DNA from: Arthrobacter liuii
Lineage (GTDB): Bacteria > Actinomycetota > Actinomycetes > Actinomycetales > Micrococcaceae
NCBI RefSeq assembly: GCF_014639275.1
Contig: NZ_BMFW01000017.1
Location: 1 to 64,000 of the forward strand
DNA: 64,000 bases
Direction: 5' to 3'
The position numbers were made by a program, and so were the translations under genes. This document shows positions 16,232 to 25,255 of this stretch, in pieces. The notes under the pieces were generated by a model. The model did no database searches. It was not told where the DNA came from and was given only the letters and a program-made list of their open reading frames with translations. The number at the start of each line of letters is the position of its first letter. Position 1 is the first letter of the stretch.

Positions 16232-16352
16232 CGGTCCGGACGCTGGCCTGGGGCCGCCCGATGCTGTCGTAGTGGTGCAGCGCCCGGACGGTGACTCCTG
16301 TTGCCGCGGCGAGTTCACCAACGCTCCAGGCTGCGCAGGGGCCGAATTCCAT
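16224..16352 (-). pseudogene. Truncated MerR-family regulator (HTH head only)
   Basis: From ATG 16352 the frame encodes a MerR-type helix-turn-helix, WSVGELAAATGVTVRALHHY followed by DSIG, then loses homology and stops after 42 residues. A complete regulator would continue for at least another 80 residues with the wing and dimer helix. Its end overlaps the last eight bases of the upstream helical-protein gene, so a rearrangement that brought that gene here probably removed the rest. An intact MerR-type promoter precedes it. Confidence 0.65.
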
Positions 16353-16359
16353 ACCGCCA

Positions 16360-16390
16360 ACCGTAGGACCTGACGCAGCGTCAGGTTCAA
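16360..16390 (-). promoter_or_regulatory. MerR-type promoter with 19-base spacer and palindromic operator
   Basis: On the minus strand a -35 TTGAAC (16390-16385) and a -10 TACGGT (16365-16360) are 19 bases apart, the over-long spacing typical of MerR-regulated promoters. The spacer and flanks hold the palindrome ACCTGACGC-A-GCGTCAGGT (16368-16386). The expected start of transcription falls on or next to the merR ATG at 16352, so the message would be leaderless, as known for TipA-like regulators. Confidence 0.75.
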
Positions 16391-16574
16391 CCCCTGCGCG
16401 CCGCAATTCCCGGCACCTCCGAACCAGTTTCATTCAGTGAAACCGGCGGCGCGATCGGCACCGCGGATGGCCCAGAGTTGAATGCAGGAGCGCGGACCAC
16501 GGCGTGGGCCCGCTCCCGACACCACAGGTCATTCAGCACAGGACAGAGACGGCGCGGAACATATGGAGTCAACG

Positions 16575-17477
16575 ATGACGGCACTGCGGATCCTCCGGGG
16601 GATCGAGTTCGCCCGGCCGCGCAACGCGGAGCCGCTGCTGCTGGACCTGTACCTTCCCGGCGCCGCAGCGGCAGGTGCCCACCAGGGCGGCAGGCCTGCT
16701 GTGATCCACCTCCACGGGGGCGGCTGGAGGACTGGGGAGCGATCCTCGTTGGGACCGGCGGTGGATGGTTTCGGCTTCAGCCCCATCGAGCAGCTCGCCG
16801 ATGCCGGTTTCGTGGTGGCCTCGGCCGACTACCGCCTCACGGACGTTGCCACCTTCCCGGCCCAGCTGCTGGACGCCAAGGCAGCCGTCCGCTGGCTACG
16901 GGCCCACGCCGCGGACTACGGGGTGGACCCGGACCGGATCTACGCCTGGGGCGACTCCGCCGGCGGCCACCTCGCCTGCCTTCTGGGCCTGACGGCCGGA
17001 TTCCCGGCGTTCGAGGTCCACGACGGCGCGGGGAAAGGCATCGGCAGCCACGGCGCGGACGCGCACGTCGCCGCCGTCGCTGCCTGGTACCCGCCCACAG
17101 ATCTAACCCGGATGGGCCAACAAGCGCGGCCGGACGCCGTGGCCCGCGCCGACGATCCCGGCTCCCGCGAGTCGCTGTTGATCGGCGCCCAGCCAGCCGA
17201 CGCACCGGACAAAGCCAGGGCCGCCAGCCCCGTCGCCTACGTGCACCCGGACGCGCCGCCCTTCCTCCTCATCCACGGAACAGCGGACCGGTTCGTCCCC
17301 GCGGCCCAGTCCGCCGGCCTTGCCGAGGCGCTGGAAGCGGCGGGCAACGCCGTCGAACTTCTCCTGTTGGAGGACGCGGACCATATGTGGACGACGCCGG
17401 ACGGCGGCAGCTCAGCGGCTGAGCAGGCAACTGCCGCCACCATCGACTTCTTCCGCCGCCAGGCGGAACAGCACTGA
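16575..17477 (+). CDS. Alpha/beta hydrolase, HSL-type (fold-3) esterase
   Basis: The start is set at ATG 16575, which has GGAG six bases upstream, giving 300 residues; ATG 16563 is possible. The oxyanion motif HLHGGGW, the nucleophile motif GDSAGGH, a charge-relay Asp in HGTADRFVP and His in EDADHMW are in order. Such enzymes hydrolyse small esters or lactones in the cytoplasm. It heads a four-gene run with an FAH-family hydrolase, a flavin monooxygenase and a DUF3500 protein, which suggests an aromatic or plant-ester pathway. Confidence 0.8.
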   Translation: MTALRILRGIEFARPRNAEPLLLDLYLPGAAAAGAHQGGRPAVIHLHGGGWRTGERSSLGPAVDGFGFSPIEQLADAGFVVASADYRLTDVATFPAQLLDAKAAVRWLRAHAADYGVDPDRIYAWGDSAGGHLACLLGLTAGFPAFEVHDGAGKGIGSHGADAHVAAVAAWYPPTDLTRMGQQARPDAVARADDPGSRESLLIGAQPADAPDKARAASPVAYVHPDAPPFLLIHGTADRFVPAAQSAGLAEALEAAGNAVELLLLEDADHMWTTPDGGSSAAEQATAATIDFFRRQAEQH

Positions 17478-17533
17478 ATTTCCCAAACCAAACCGGGGCG
17501 GCATGCGCCCGGACAGACCTGAAAGGCCCCTCC

Positions 17534-18409
17534 ATGCAGTTCATCGGCATCACCCACCACGGCGGACCCTGGGCAGCGGTGCTCGCCGGTTCCCGCGTCC
17601 TTCCGCTCGCCACCGTCACCGAATTCTGGGCCGACGCCGAGGGCTGGAAGGACAAGGCAGCCAGCCTGGTATCCGCCACGGATGGGGCGGACGACGCCGG
17701 CGCCTGGCTGGAACGCGGCAGCGTCACCGAAGTGCCGCTCGTCCCTGCCGCCGCACGGGTTATCTGCGTCGGGCTGAACTACAAGGCGCATGTTGCCGAG
17801 GGCAGCTTCAAGGACCAGGAACTGCCGCCGTATCCCACGCTTTTTGCCCGGTGGACCGCATCCCTGTCCGTGGGCAACGCGCCAGTCCCCGTCCCCGCAG
17901 GGGAGGCCGGGCTGGACTGGGAAGGCGAAGTGGCCGCCTACATCGGCCGCCGCGTGGAGTCCGCGGACCAAGCCACGGCTGCCGACGCTGTCTTTGGCTA
18001 CTCCACGTTCAACGACATCACGTCCCGCAGGGCCCAGAAGCTCACCTCGCAGTGGACCCTGGGCAAGAACGGCGACTTCAGCGGCCCGCTGGGCCCCCTG
18101 GTCAGCCGCGACGAAGTGGGCGACCTCCGGGACGGGCTCCAGGTCCGCACTCGCGTCAACGGCTTCGAAGCCCAGAACGGCAACACTCGGGACATGATCT
18201 TCTCCGTCCCGGCCATCATCGCGCTCATCAGCGAAACCTTCACCCTGCACCCGGGGGATGTCATCGCCACCGGCACTCCGGACGGCGTGGGCTACGCCCG
18301 CACCCCGCAGTGGCTGCTGCAGCCGGGCGACACCGTGGAAGTGGAGGTCGAAAAGCTCGGCACCCTGACCACCCCGGTGGGGGACATTTCCCTCCGGAGC
18401 CGTGCCTGA
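17534..18409 (+). CDS. Fumarylacetoacetate hydrolase (FAH) family protein
   Basis: A 291-residue FAH-family enzyme (ATG 17534). CVGLNYKAHVAEG, the metal-binding ExE in LDWEGEVAAYIGR, the FGYSTFNDITSRRAQ segment with its Asp, and VIATGTPDGVGYA near the C-terminus show the complete active site for Mg2+ and a beta-diketo acid. Relatives are acylpyruvases, homoprotocatechuate isomerase/decarboxylases and oxaloacetate decarboxylases. Its TGA overlaps the ATG of the monooxygenase gene (TGATG), so the two are coupled and likely act in sequence on a ring-cleavage product. Confidence 0.85.
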   Translation: MQFIGITHHGGPWAAVLAGSRVLPLATVTEFWADAEGWKDKAASLVSATDGADDAGAWLERGSVTEVPLVPAAARVICVGLNYKAHVAEGSFKDQELPPYPTLFARWTASLSVGNAPVPVPAGEAGLDWEGEVAAYIGRRVESADQATAADAVFGYSTFNDITSRRAQKLTSQWTLGKNGDFSGPLGPLVSRDEVGDLRDGLQVRTRVNGFEAQNGNTRDMIFSVPAIIALISETFTLHPGDVIATGTPDGVGYARTPQWLLQPGDTVEVEVEKLGTLTTPVGDISLRSRA

Positions 18410-20190
18410 TGAATGCCTTCCATCCCGGCCCGGGCATTCCGGAGGAAGCGCAGGTCCTGATAGCCGGTGGCGGCCCCAGCGGGTTGTTCCTGGCTTTGGA
18501 CCTCGCCTCCCGCGGTGTCGCCAGCACGGTCATCGAACCGCGGACCGGCGTGGACCCCACCCGGCCCCGGGCCAAGACCACCAACGCCCGCACCATGACC
18601 CACCTGCGCCGCCTGGGCCTCGCCGATGCGCTGCGGAAGGCCTCACCGTTGCCCGTGGAGTACGCGCAGGACGTCATCTTCTGTACCGGGCTCACCGGCC
18701 CCTCCGCGCATGAGCTGCGCCGGTTCCGCAACGCCTTCCAGCTGGTCCCCGGGCGGTACGGTCCGCAGCCGGAGTGCGGCCAGCAGGTCCCCCAGCCCGT
18801 CCTCGAAGAAGTGCTCCGTACCGCGGTCGCGGACAACCCGCTGGTTACCTTCGTGACCGGCTGGTCTGTCCATGAGGTCCGGGCCCCGGGCACCGGAGGA
18901 AGCGAAGCCGGCAGGACTGACACCAGCGGAACCGACGGTGAGGCAGCCGAGGCGCCTTACGCCGTCGTCGTAGCTGATGCTTCGGGTGCCTGCCGCACCA
19001 TCGCGGCGGAGTACGTCATCGGGGCCGACGGCGGGTCCTCCGCCGTGCGCCGCAGCCTTGGCCTTCGCCTGGAAGGTGGCTCCGCTGCGCTGTCCAACAT
19101 CAGCATCCTGTTCCGCTCGCGCTCCCTGGCGTCCGCCGTCTCCCTGGACCCCGCGGTGCAGTATTGGGTGGTGGGGTCGGAAACGTCCGGCATGGTGGGA
19201 CCGATGGACCTGGCCGGCACCTGGTGGGCCATCATCCAAGGCGTTGATCCTGCCGCCAGCATCACTCCGGAGGACGCAGCCGCGATGGTCCGCTCCCTGG
19301 TGGGCGGCGAGGTGGACGTGGAGGAGGTGGCCACCGATCCCTGGACCGCACGCATGCTGCTTGCCACTGGGTACAGCCGCGGCAACGTCTTCCTGGTGGG
19401 CGACGCCGCGCACCTCAACCCGCCATGGGGCGGCCACGGTTTCAACACCTGCATCGGGGACGCCGCCAACCTGGCCTGGAAGCTCGCCGCCGTCATCAAC
19501 GGCTGGGGCGGCCCGGGGCTGCTGGCCAGTTATGGGGCGGAACGCCGGCCGGTGGCAGCCCGCACCATCCGCGACGCCGCCGAGAACGGCAAGGCCCTGG
19601 CCTACCACTTCGCGGACGCCTCCCTGGCTGCCGCCGGGCCCCGTGGCGGCGCCGCGCGGCAGGCAGCCAACGTGGCGCTAGCCGTGAAGCAGAGCGAGTT
19701 CGATTCCCTGGGGCTGGTGCTGGGGTACTCGTACGGGAACTCCTCACTGGTGGTGCCGGACGCCCTGCCCGTACCGGCAGAGGACCCCATCCGCTACGTC
19801 CCGTCCGCGGGCCCGGGGGCCCTGCTGCCGCATGCCTGGCTGACGGACTCATTGTCCCTGTACAGCGTTCTGGGACCCGGCTTCACACTATTGGTCGACG
19901 CCGGGACGCTGGGCGGGGTGCCGGCGAGGGACGTCTTCCAGCCGGTGCTGGCAGCCGCTGCCCGGACGGGCGTCCCGGTGACCGTCGCCGTCGTCGGACC
20001 AACCGACGACGGTACTCAGCTTTCCCACATATGGGGCGCCGGCACCCTTCTGGTCCGCCCGGACCAGCACGTGGCGTGGCGGGGGAATTCCGCCGCGGCT
20101 GCGGGCGCAGCCTTGTCCGTGGCGGCCGGTTGGTCGCCCACTTCCCTCGAGCACACCAGGAGCATCCGTGTCGACGCCGTCATTCCGTGA
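18409..20190 (+). CDS. FAD-dependent aromatic monooxygenase (class A flavoprotein)
   Basis: A 593-residue flavoprotein hydroxylase. The Rossmann motif AGGGPSGLFLALDLASRG is at about residues 19-36, the DG motif in VIGADGGSSAVRR, and the GD motif in VFLVGDAAHLNPPWGGHG binds the ribityl chain. A C-terminal thioredoxin-like region of about 130 residues places it with MhpA and phenol-2-monooxygenase types, which hydroxylate phenolic rings with NAD(P)H and O2. Upstream it overlaps the FAH gene by one base, and downstream the DUF3500 gene by 23 bases. The ring substrate is not known; no ring-cleavage dioxygenase lies inside this operon. Confidence 0.85.
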   Translation: MNAFHPGPGIPEEAQVLIAGGGPSGLFLALDLASRGVASTVIEPRTGVDPTRPRAKTTNARTMTHLRRLGLADALRKASPLPVEYAQDVIFCTGLTGPSAHELRRFRNAFQLVPGRYGPQPECGQQVPQPVLEEVLRTAVADNPLVTFVTGWSVHEVRAPGTGGSEAGRTDTSGTDGEAAEAPYAVVVADASGACRTIAAEYVIGADGGSSAVRRSLGLRLEGGSAALSNISILFRSRSLASAVSLDPAVQYWVVGSETSGMVGPMDLAGTWWAIIQGVDPAASITPEDAAAMVRSLVGGEVDVEEVATDPWTARMLLATGYSRGNVFLVGDAAHLNPPWGGHGFNTCIGDAANLAWKLAAVINGWGGPGLLASYGAERRPVAARTIRDAAENGKALAYHFADASLAAAGPRGGAARQAANVALAVKQSEFDSLGLVLGYSYGNSSLVVPDALPVPAEDPIRYVPSAGPGALLPHAWLTDSLSLYSVLGPGFTLLVDAGTLGGVPARDVFQPVLAAAARTGVPVTVAVVGPTDDGTQLSHIWGAGTLLVRPDQHVAWRGNSAAAAGAALSVAAGWSPTSLEHTRSIRVDAVIP

Positions 20191-21403
20191 CTTCCTCTTT
20201 GCCCCCGACCACCCGCGGGTCGCAGAGATCCGGGGCCTGAATGCCCGCGAGTATGCCGAAGCGGCCAAGGCCGACCCGTTCGCGGGGCCCATGATCGAGG
20301 GCTGGAAGAAGCTGTATCCGCAGCCGTTTACGGGCATCACGAACGACGGCGTCCGCCGCCCCGGGCTGTTTCCCCTTGCTCCCGCGCGGGCTGGGGAGGA
20401 GGCGCCGACGGCGGCGATGGCCGCGGCAGCCCGCAAACTCCTGGGCACTGCCACTGGTGACCGGGCGCGGACGCTCCGCTACGCCGTGGACGCGCCTGAA
20501 TGGCAAAGCTGGGCCAACCCCGAGTTCATGCAGCACGACACCGGGATCCGCCTTGATGAGTTGGATCCTCCCGTCCGCGACGCGGTCCTGGGGGTGGTGG
20601 AGGCAAGCCTCAGTGCCAAGGGTTTTGAACTGGTGCGGAACCTGATGCGCATCAACGGTTTCCTTGGGGACCTGGTGGAGCTGCCGCTGCTGATGAACGA
20701 ATTCAGCTACAACTTCGCCCTTTACGGTGAACCGTCCGAAACCGAACCCTGGGGGTGGCAGCTGTTCGGTCACCACGCCGCGCTGAACTGCCTGGTGGCG
20801 GGGACGCAGCTGGTGGTCTCGCCGGTGTTCATGGGCGCCGAGCCGGACATGATCGACGCCGGTCCGCACCGGGGCGTGAAGGTATTCAAGGAGCGCATCG
20901 CCCTTGCGCGGCAGCTGATGGGGGCGCTGCCGTCCGGGTTGCGCGCCGAGGCCACCGTGTATGGATCGATGGCGGATCCGGCGATGCCCGAAGGCCGCCT
21001 CCACCCCGGCGACGAGCGGCACCTGGGTGGCTGCTTCCAGGACAACCGGGTGATTCCGTATGAAGGCATCCGGGTTGATGACATGCCCGCGGCTGCCCGG
21101 GAGCTGCTGGACGCGGTGGTGGAGGATTTCATCGCGTATCTGCCGGACGGCCCCCTCGCCGCGCGCCGCCGGGAGATCCAGGAGCACTACGGCGAAACCT
21201 ACTTCAGCTGGATCGGCGGCTGGGAGGGGGAGGAAGCCTTCTATTTCCGCGTACAGAGCCCGGTGGTGGTGCTGGAACTTGACCACCACACCGGCGTGTT
21301 CCTCAGCAACGGGGAGCCTGCGCCGTTCCACATGCATACGGTGGTCCGGACGCCGAACGGCAACGACTACGGCCGCGCCCTGGTGAAGCAGTTCACCTCC
21401 TAG
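20168..21403 (+). CDS. DUF3500 domain protein
   Basis: A 411-residue protein with a GTG start at 20168 (ACCAGGAGCATCC site), beginning inside the end of the monooxygenase gene. Segments such as NEFSYNFALYGEPSETEPWG, then WQLFGHHAALNCLV, SPVFMGAEPDMIDAGP and LELDHHTGVFL are typical of the DUF3500 family, whose biochemical role I do not know. Several conserved His residues (FGHHA, DHH, FHMH) suggest metal or cofactor chemistry. No signal peptide is visible. The coupling makes it part of the aromatic pathway here. Confidence 0.8.
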   Translation: MSTPSFRDFLFAPDHPRVAEIRGLNAREYAEAAKADPFAGPMIEGWKKLYPQPFTGITNDGVRRPGLFPLAPARAGEEAPTAAMAAAARKLLGTATGDRARTLRYAVDAPEWQSWANPEFMQHDTGIRLDELDPPVRDAVLGVVEASLSAKGFELVRNLMRINGFLGDLVELPLLMNEFSYNFALYGEPSETEPWGWQLFGHHAALNCLVAGTQLVVSPVFMGAEPDMIDAGPHRGVKVFKERIALARQLMGALPSGLRAEATVYGSMADPAMPEGRLHPGDERHLGGCFQDNRVIPYEGIRVDDMPAAARELLDAVVEDFIAYLPDGPLAARRREIQEHYGETYFSWIGGWEGEEAFYFRVQSPVVVLELDHHTGVFLSNGEPAPFHMHTVVRTPNGNDYGRALVKQFTS

Positions 21404-21440
21404 CCCAGCTCATCGATTACGGAGCAATGGGTTGGCGCGT

Positions 21441-21456
21441 CAATAGGGCCCTATTG
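21441..21456. promoter_or_regulatory. Perfect 16-base palindrome after the DUF3500 gene
   Basis: CAATAGGGCCCTATTG is its own reverse complement. It lies 38 bases after the DUF3500 stop and about 180 bases before the PPK2 start. With no loop it is more likely a protein-binding site than a terminator. The regulator is unknown. Confidence 0.4.
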
Positions 21457-21637
21457 CCCTAGAACTTGATTCCGGCCAGGGCAACACTCGAAGCAGCGGG
21501 TCGCGGCACGGGAGTGCGCGTGATTGGTGCCTACGGCTTACCGGCCCCGTTTCTCCCATCCCCGGGTGCCGGTTCCGTCGGAGTCGCGGTTCTGCTACCT
21601 GATTCGCCCTAGGAAGTACCCAACCAGGAGGCCGGCC

Positions 21638-22459
21638 GTGGGCAAAAAGAAGAAGAACAAAGGGAGCGCCGATCAGGGGCCCAGTACGAAGATGGGCCGC
21701 AAGGAGTACGAGGCCGAGATGGCCAAGCTGCAGGGCGAGTTGGTCGCCCTGCAGGAGTGGGTGAAGTCCACCGGAGCCAAAGTCTGCATCGTATTCGAGG
21801 GCCGCGACACGGCTGGCAAGGGCGGCACCATCAAGCGCATCGTCGAGCGGGTGAGCCCCCGGGTGTTCCGGGTGGTGGCCCTCCCCACTCCGACGGACCG
21901 GGAAAAATCCCAGATGTACCTGCAGCGCTATATGGCGCATTTTCCGGCGGCCGGCGAGGTGGTCATCTTCGACCGCAGCTGGTACAACCGGGCGGGCGTC
22001 GAGCTTGTGATGGGTTTCTGTACCCCGGAGCAGAGCCAGAAGTTCCTGAACATGACCCCGCTGGTGGAGAAGGCGATGGTGGACTCCGGCATCATCCTGC
22101 TCAAATTTTGGCTCGAGGTCAGCGCGGACGAGCAGACCCGTCGGCTCAAGAGCCGCATGGACGATCCGCGCAAGACGTGGAAGCTGTCGCCGATGGATTT
22201 GCAGTCCTACAGCCGGTGGTACGACTACTCTCGGGCGAGGGATGCCATGTTCGAGGCAACCGACACCGCCTGGGCACCGTGGTACGTCGCGAACAACGAC
22301 GTTAAAAAGCGAGGCCGGCTCAATATCATCAGCCATCTGCTGAGCCAGGTGCCTTACGAACCGGCCCCGGGGCTCGACATCGAACTGCCAAAGAGGCAGA
22401 AGGCCGGCGACTACCGCGAGCCGACCGTGACGCCGCGGCAGATCCCCACACCGTTCTGA
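21638..22459 (+). CDS. Polyphosphate kinase 2 family (PPK2)
   Basis: A 273-residue single-domain PPK2, starting with GTG 21638 behind CAACCAGGAGGCC. A basic N-terminus (GKKKKNKG) is followed by Walker A EGRDTAGKGGTIKRI, the lid region with PTPTDREKSQMYLQRY, and Walker B VIFDRSWYNRAGVELVMG. PPK2 enzymes transfer phosphate between polyphosphate and nucleoside di- or monophosphates. Length and a single domain fit the group that makes ATP or GTP from the diphosphate, but the class cannot be fixed by eye. The P-type ATPase gene follows after 26 bases. Confidence 0.9.
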   Translation: MGKKKKNKGSADQGPSTKMGRKEYEAEMAKLQGELVALQEWVKSTGAKVCIVFEGRDTAGKGGTIKRIVERVSPRVFRVVALPTPTDREKSQMYLQRYMAHFPAAGEVVIFDRSWYNRAGVELVMGFCTPEQSQKFLNMTPLVEKAMVDSGIILLKFWLEVSADEQTRRLKSRMDDPRKTWKLSPMDLQSYSRWYDYSRARDAMFEATDTAWAPWYVANNDVKKRGRLNIISHLLSQVPYEPAPGLDIELPKRQKAGDYREPTVTPRQIPTPF

Positions 22460-22485
22460 GCAGCGCCGGCGATGAGGAGTACGTC

Positions 22486-25255
22486 ATGAACAACAAGCCC
22501 GGAGCAGCGGCCGTGGTGGTCCAGGCCGAAGCGGACGCGGCCTGGTGCGCGCTCTCTCCCGGAGAAGTCGAGAGGCAACTGCGGGTGGACCCGGCCCGCG
22601 GCCTGAGCGCGGCCGAGGCGCAGCAACGGCTGCAGGAGTACGGCCCGAACGCCTTGGCCGCCGCGAAGCAGGAACCAGTCTGGAAACGGTTCTTCAAGCA
22701 CTATGCGGACTATATGCAGATCGTGCTTGTGGTCGCCGCGCTGGTCAGTCTGTTAATCGGGGAGTACGGGACCGCCATCGGGCTGGCTGTGCTGACGCTT
22801 TTCAACGCATGGCTGGGGTATCACCAGGAAGGCAAGGCCGAAGAGGCTGCCGCATCCCTGGGCAAAATGATGAAGGCGATGGCCAAGGTGCGCCGCGACG
22901 GCGTCATGGCCGAAGTCCCTGCAGAGCAGATTGTGCCGGGCGATATCGTGGTTGTCGACGCAGGTGACCGCCGTCCCCGCCGACGGCCGGATCATCCTGG
23001 CAGCGACCCTGCAGATCGAGGAGGGCGCCCTGACCGGTGAGAGCGTCGCGGTCGAGAAGGACGCACAGTCCCTCAGCCGGCACGACGCCGGCATCGGAGA
23101 CCGCGTGAACATGGCGTTCATGAACACCAACGTCACCCGCGGACACGGCGAGATCATTGTCACCACCACGGGCATGGGCTCGGAGGTGGGCCACATCGCC
23201 CACATGCTCTCGGGACAGAAAGTCGAGAAGACCCCGCTCACCAAGCAGGTGGACCGGCTCACCATCTTCATCATCGTTGCGGCCCTCTTCGCTTTCATCG
23301 CCATCGTCGTGATGGGCCTGGCCCAGGGCGAATCCTTCGCGGTGCTCTTCGGAATCGGTGTGGCACTGGCAGTCGGCTCCATCCCTGATGCGCTGCCCGC
23401 CGTCGTCACCACCATCCTGTCCGTCGGTTCGGTCAACATGGCCAAGAAGAACGCCATCATGAAGGTCCTGCCCGCTGTCGAGACCCTGGGCTCCACCTCG
23501 GCGATCAACTCGGACAAAACCGGCACCCTGACCCTGAACCAGATGACCGTCCGTGAGATCACGACTGTCCAGCACCATTACACGGTGAGCGGGGAGGGCT
23601 ACAGTTTCGACGGCCAGGTCCAGCGGACCACCGGCGACGCCGAGCAGGACCTGGACTATGTGATGTTCCCGTGCGCCCTGTGCAACGACTCCGATATCCA
23701 GGACGGCGAGGTCATCGGTGACCCCACCGAGGCGGCGTTGTACGTCCTTGCGCAGAAGGGTGGCGTGGATGTCACGGAGTTCCGCAGGAACCACCCGCGG
23801 GTGGCGTCAGTACCTTTCGACTCCGACTACAAATTCATGGCCACCTTCCACCGGATGCCGGGCGCCGACGGCAGGCCCGTCATCCGGGCCTACGTGAAGG
23901 GGGCGCCCGACGTCGTCCTCGGCAGGTCCTCGCCCGGGCGGATGCCGGGCGGCCGCGCCGCGGCCCTCACCGAGGAAACGCGCGCAAGGGTGCTCGCAGA
24001 GAACGACCGCATCGCCGGCCAGGGCCGGCGGGTGTTGGCCCTGGCACAGCGCGAGTTCGACCCCGCGACGTTCGATCCGTCGGGTGACCTCATGGCGCTC
24101 ATGCAGGACCTGGAGATCAGCGCCCTGATCGGCGAAGTGGACCCGCCACGCGCGGAGGCCGTGGCCGCCATCGCCACGGCGAAGCAGGCCGGCATCCGGA
24201 TCCGGATGATCACCGGCGACCACGCTGTCACCGCGGCGGCGATCGCCGAGGAACTGGGCATCAGGGGCCGTGCGGTCACCGGCGCAGAGTTCGCAGCCTT
24301 GAGCGACGACGAGGCCGACAGCCAGGTGGACGGCATCGGCGTGATCGCCCGTGTCGCGCCCGAACACAAGGTCCGGCTGGTCCAGGTCCTCAAACGCAAG
24401 GGCCACGTCGTGGCCATGACCGGCGACGGCGTGAACGATGCGCCGGCCATCGCCGCGGCCGACATCGGGATCGCGATGGGCATCACCGGCACGGACGTCG
24501 CCAAGGGAGCGGCCAAGATGATCCTGGCCGACGACAACTTTGCCACGATCGTGGCGGCCGTTGAAGAGGGCCGCCTCGTATACGACAACCTGCAGAAGTT
24601 CATCCGCATCCAGGTCGCCAACCTGTTTATGTTCATTCTGGCGTTCATCGGCTCGTCCGCCTTCGCCATCGCCGGGACGGCCCTGTTCACCCCGGCCCAG
24701 GTGCTGTGGATCCACATGGCCGTCGTGGCCCCCATTGGTGCCGTGATGGGCCTGGACCTCGCGACGCCGGGCATCATGGACCGCAAGCCCCGTCCCTTCA
24801 ACCAGCCGATCATTGTCCGGTCCATGATGGTGCGCCTGCTCTTCGTCGGGCTGTTCATGGCGGCCGCGACGCTGGTCCTTGTGCAGCTCGGCAAGACAGA
24901 CTACGGCTCCCTCGAGGTCGGCCAGAGCATGGCGATTGTTGGCCTCGGGCTCATGAACATCACTGTCGCCCTCAACCTGCGCTACCCCGCGGACAGCGCC
25001 TTCGGGCCCTCCACGTTGTCCAACCCGAAGTTGCTCTGGGCGTTCGCGTGGGCTTTGGTGGGCTCGATGCTGATCACCCAGATGCGCGTGCTGCAGGACC
25101 TCTTCGGCACCGTCCCGCTCACCGGCCGGCAGTGGGTGGCGTGCCTGGTGCCGGCCGTGGTGCTGCTGCTCGCCGGCGAGCTCTTCAAAATGATCCTGCG
25201 CGCCCGGCAGAAGGGGACGGAGGCGTCCGGCCGCCCGGCCCTGGACCGGGCTTAA
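22486..25255 (+). pseudogene. P2-type cation-transporting ATPase split by a frameshift
   Basis: The N-terminal part (ATG 22486, GAGGAG site) encodes the cation-ATPase N domain and first membrane helices up to IVVVDAGDR; the rest continues in another frame as VPADGRIILA. Removing one C from CCGCCGTCC at about 22968-22973 restores a protein of about 922 residues. Downstream everything is intact: TGES, the phosphorylation motif SDKTGTLTLNQM, MITGDHAVTAAAIAEELG and GDGVNDAPAI, plus six C-terminal helices. The type is Ca2+/Mg2+ P2-like, with PDALP in place of the usual PEGLP. A real pseudogene and a base-calling error are both possible. Confidence 0.85.
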
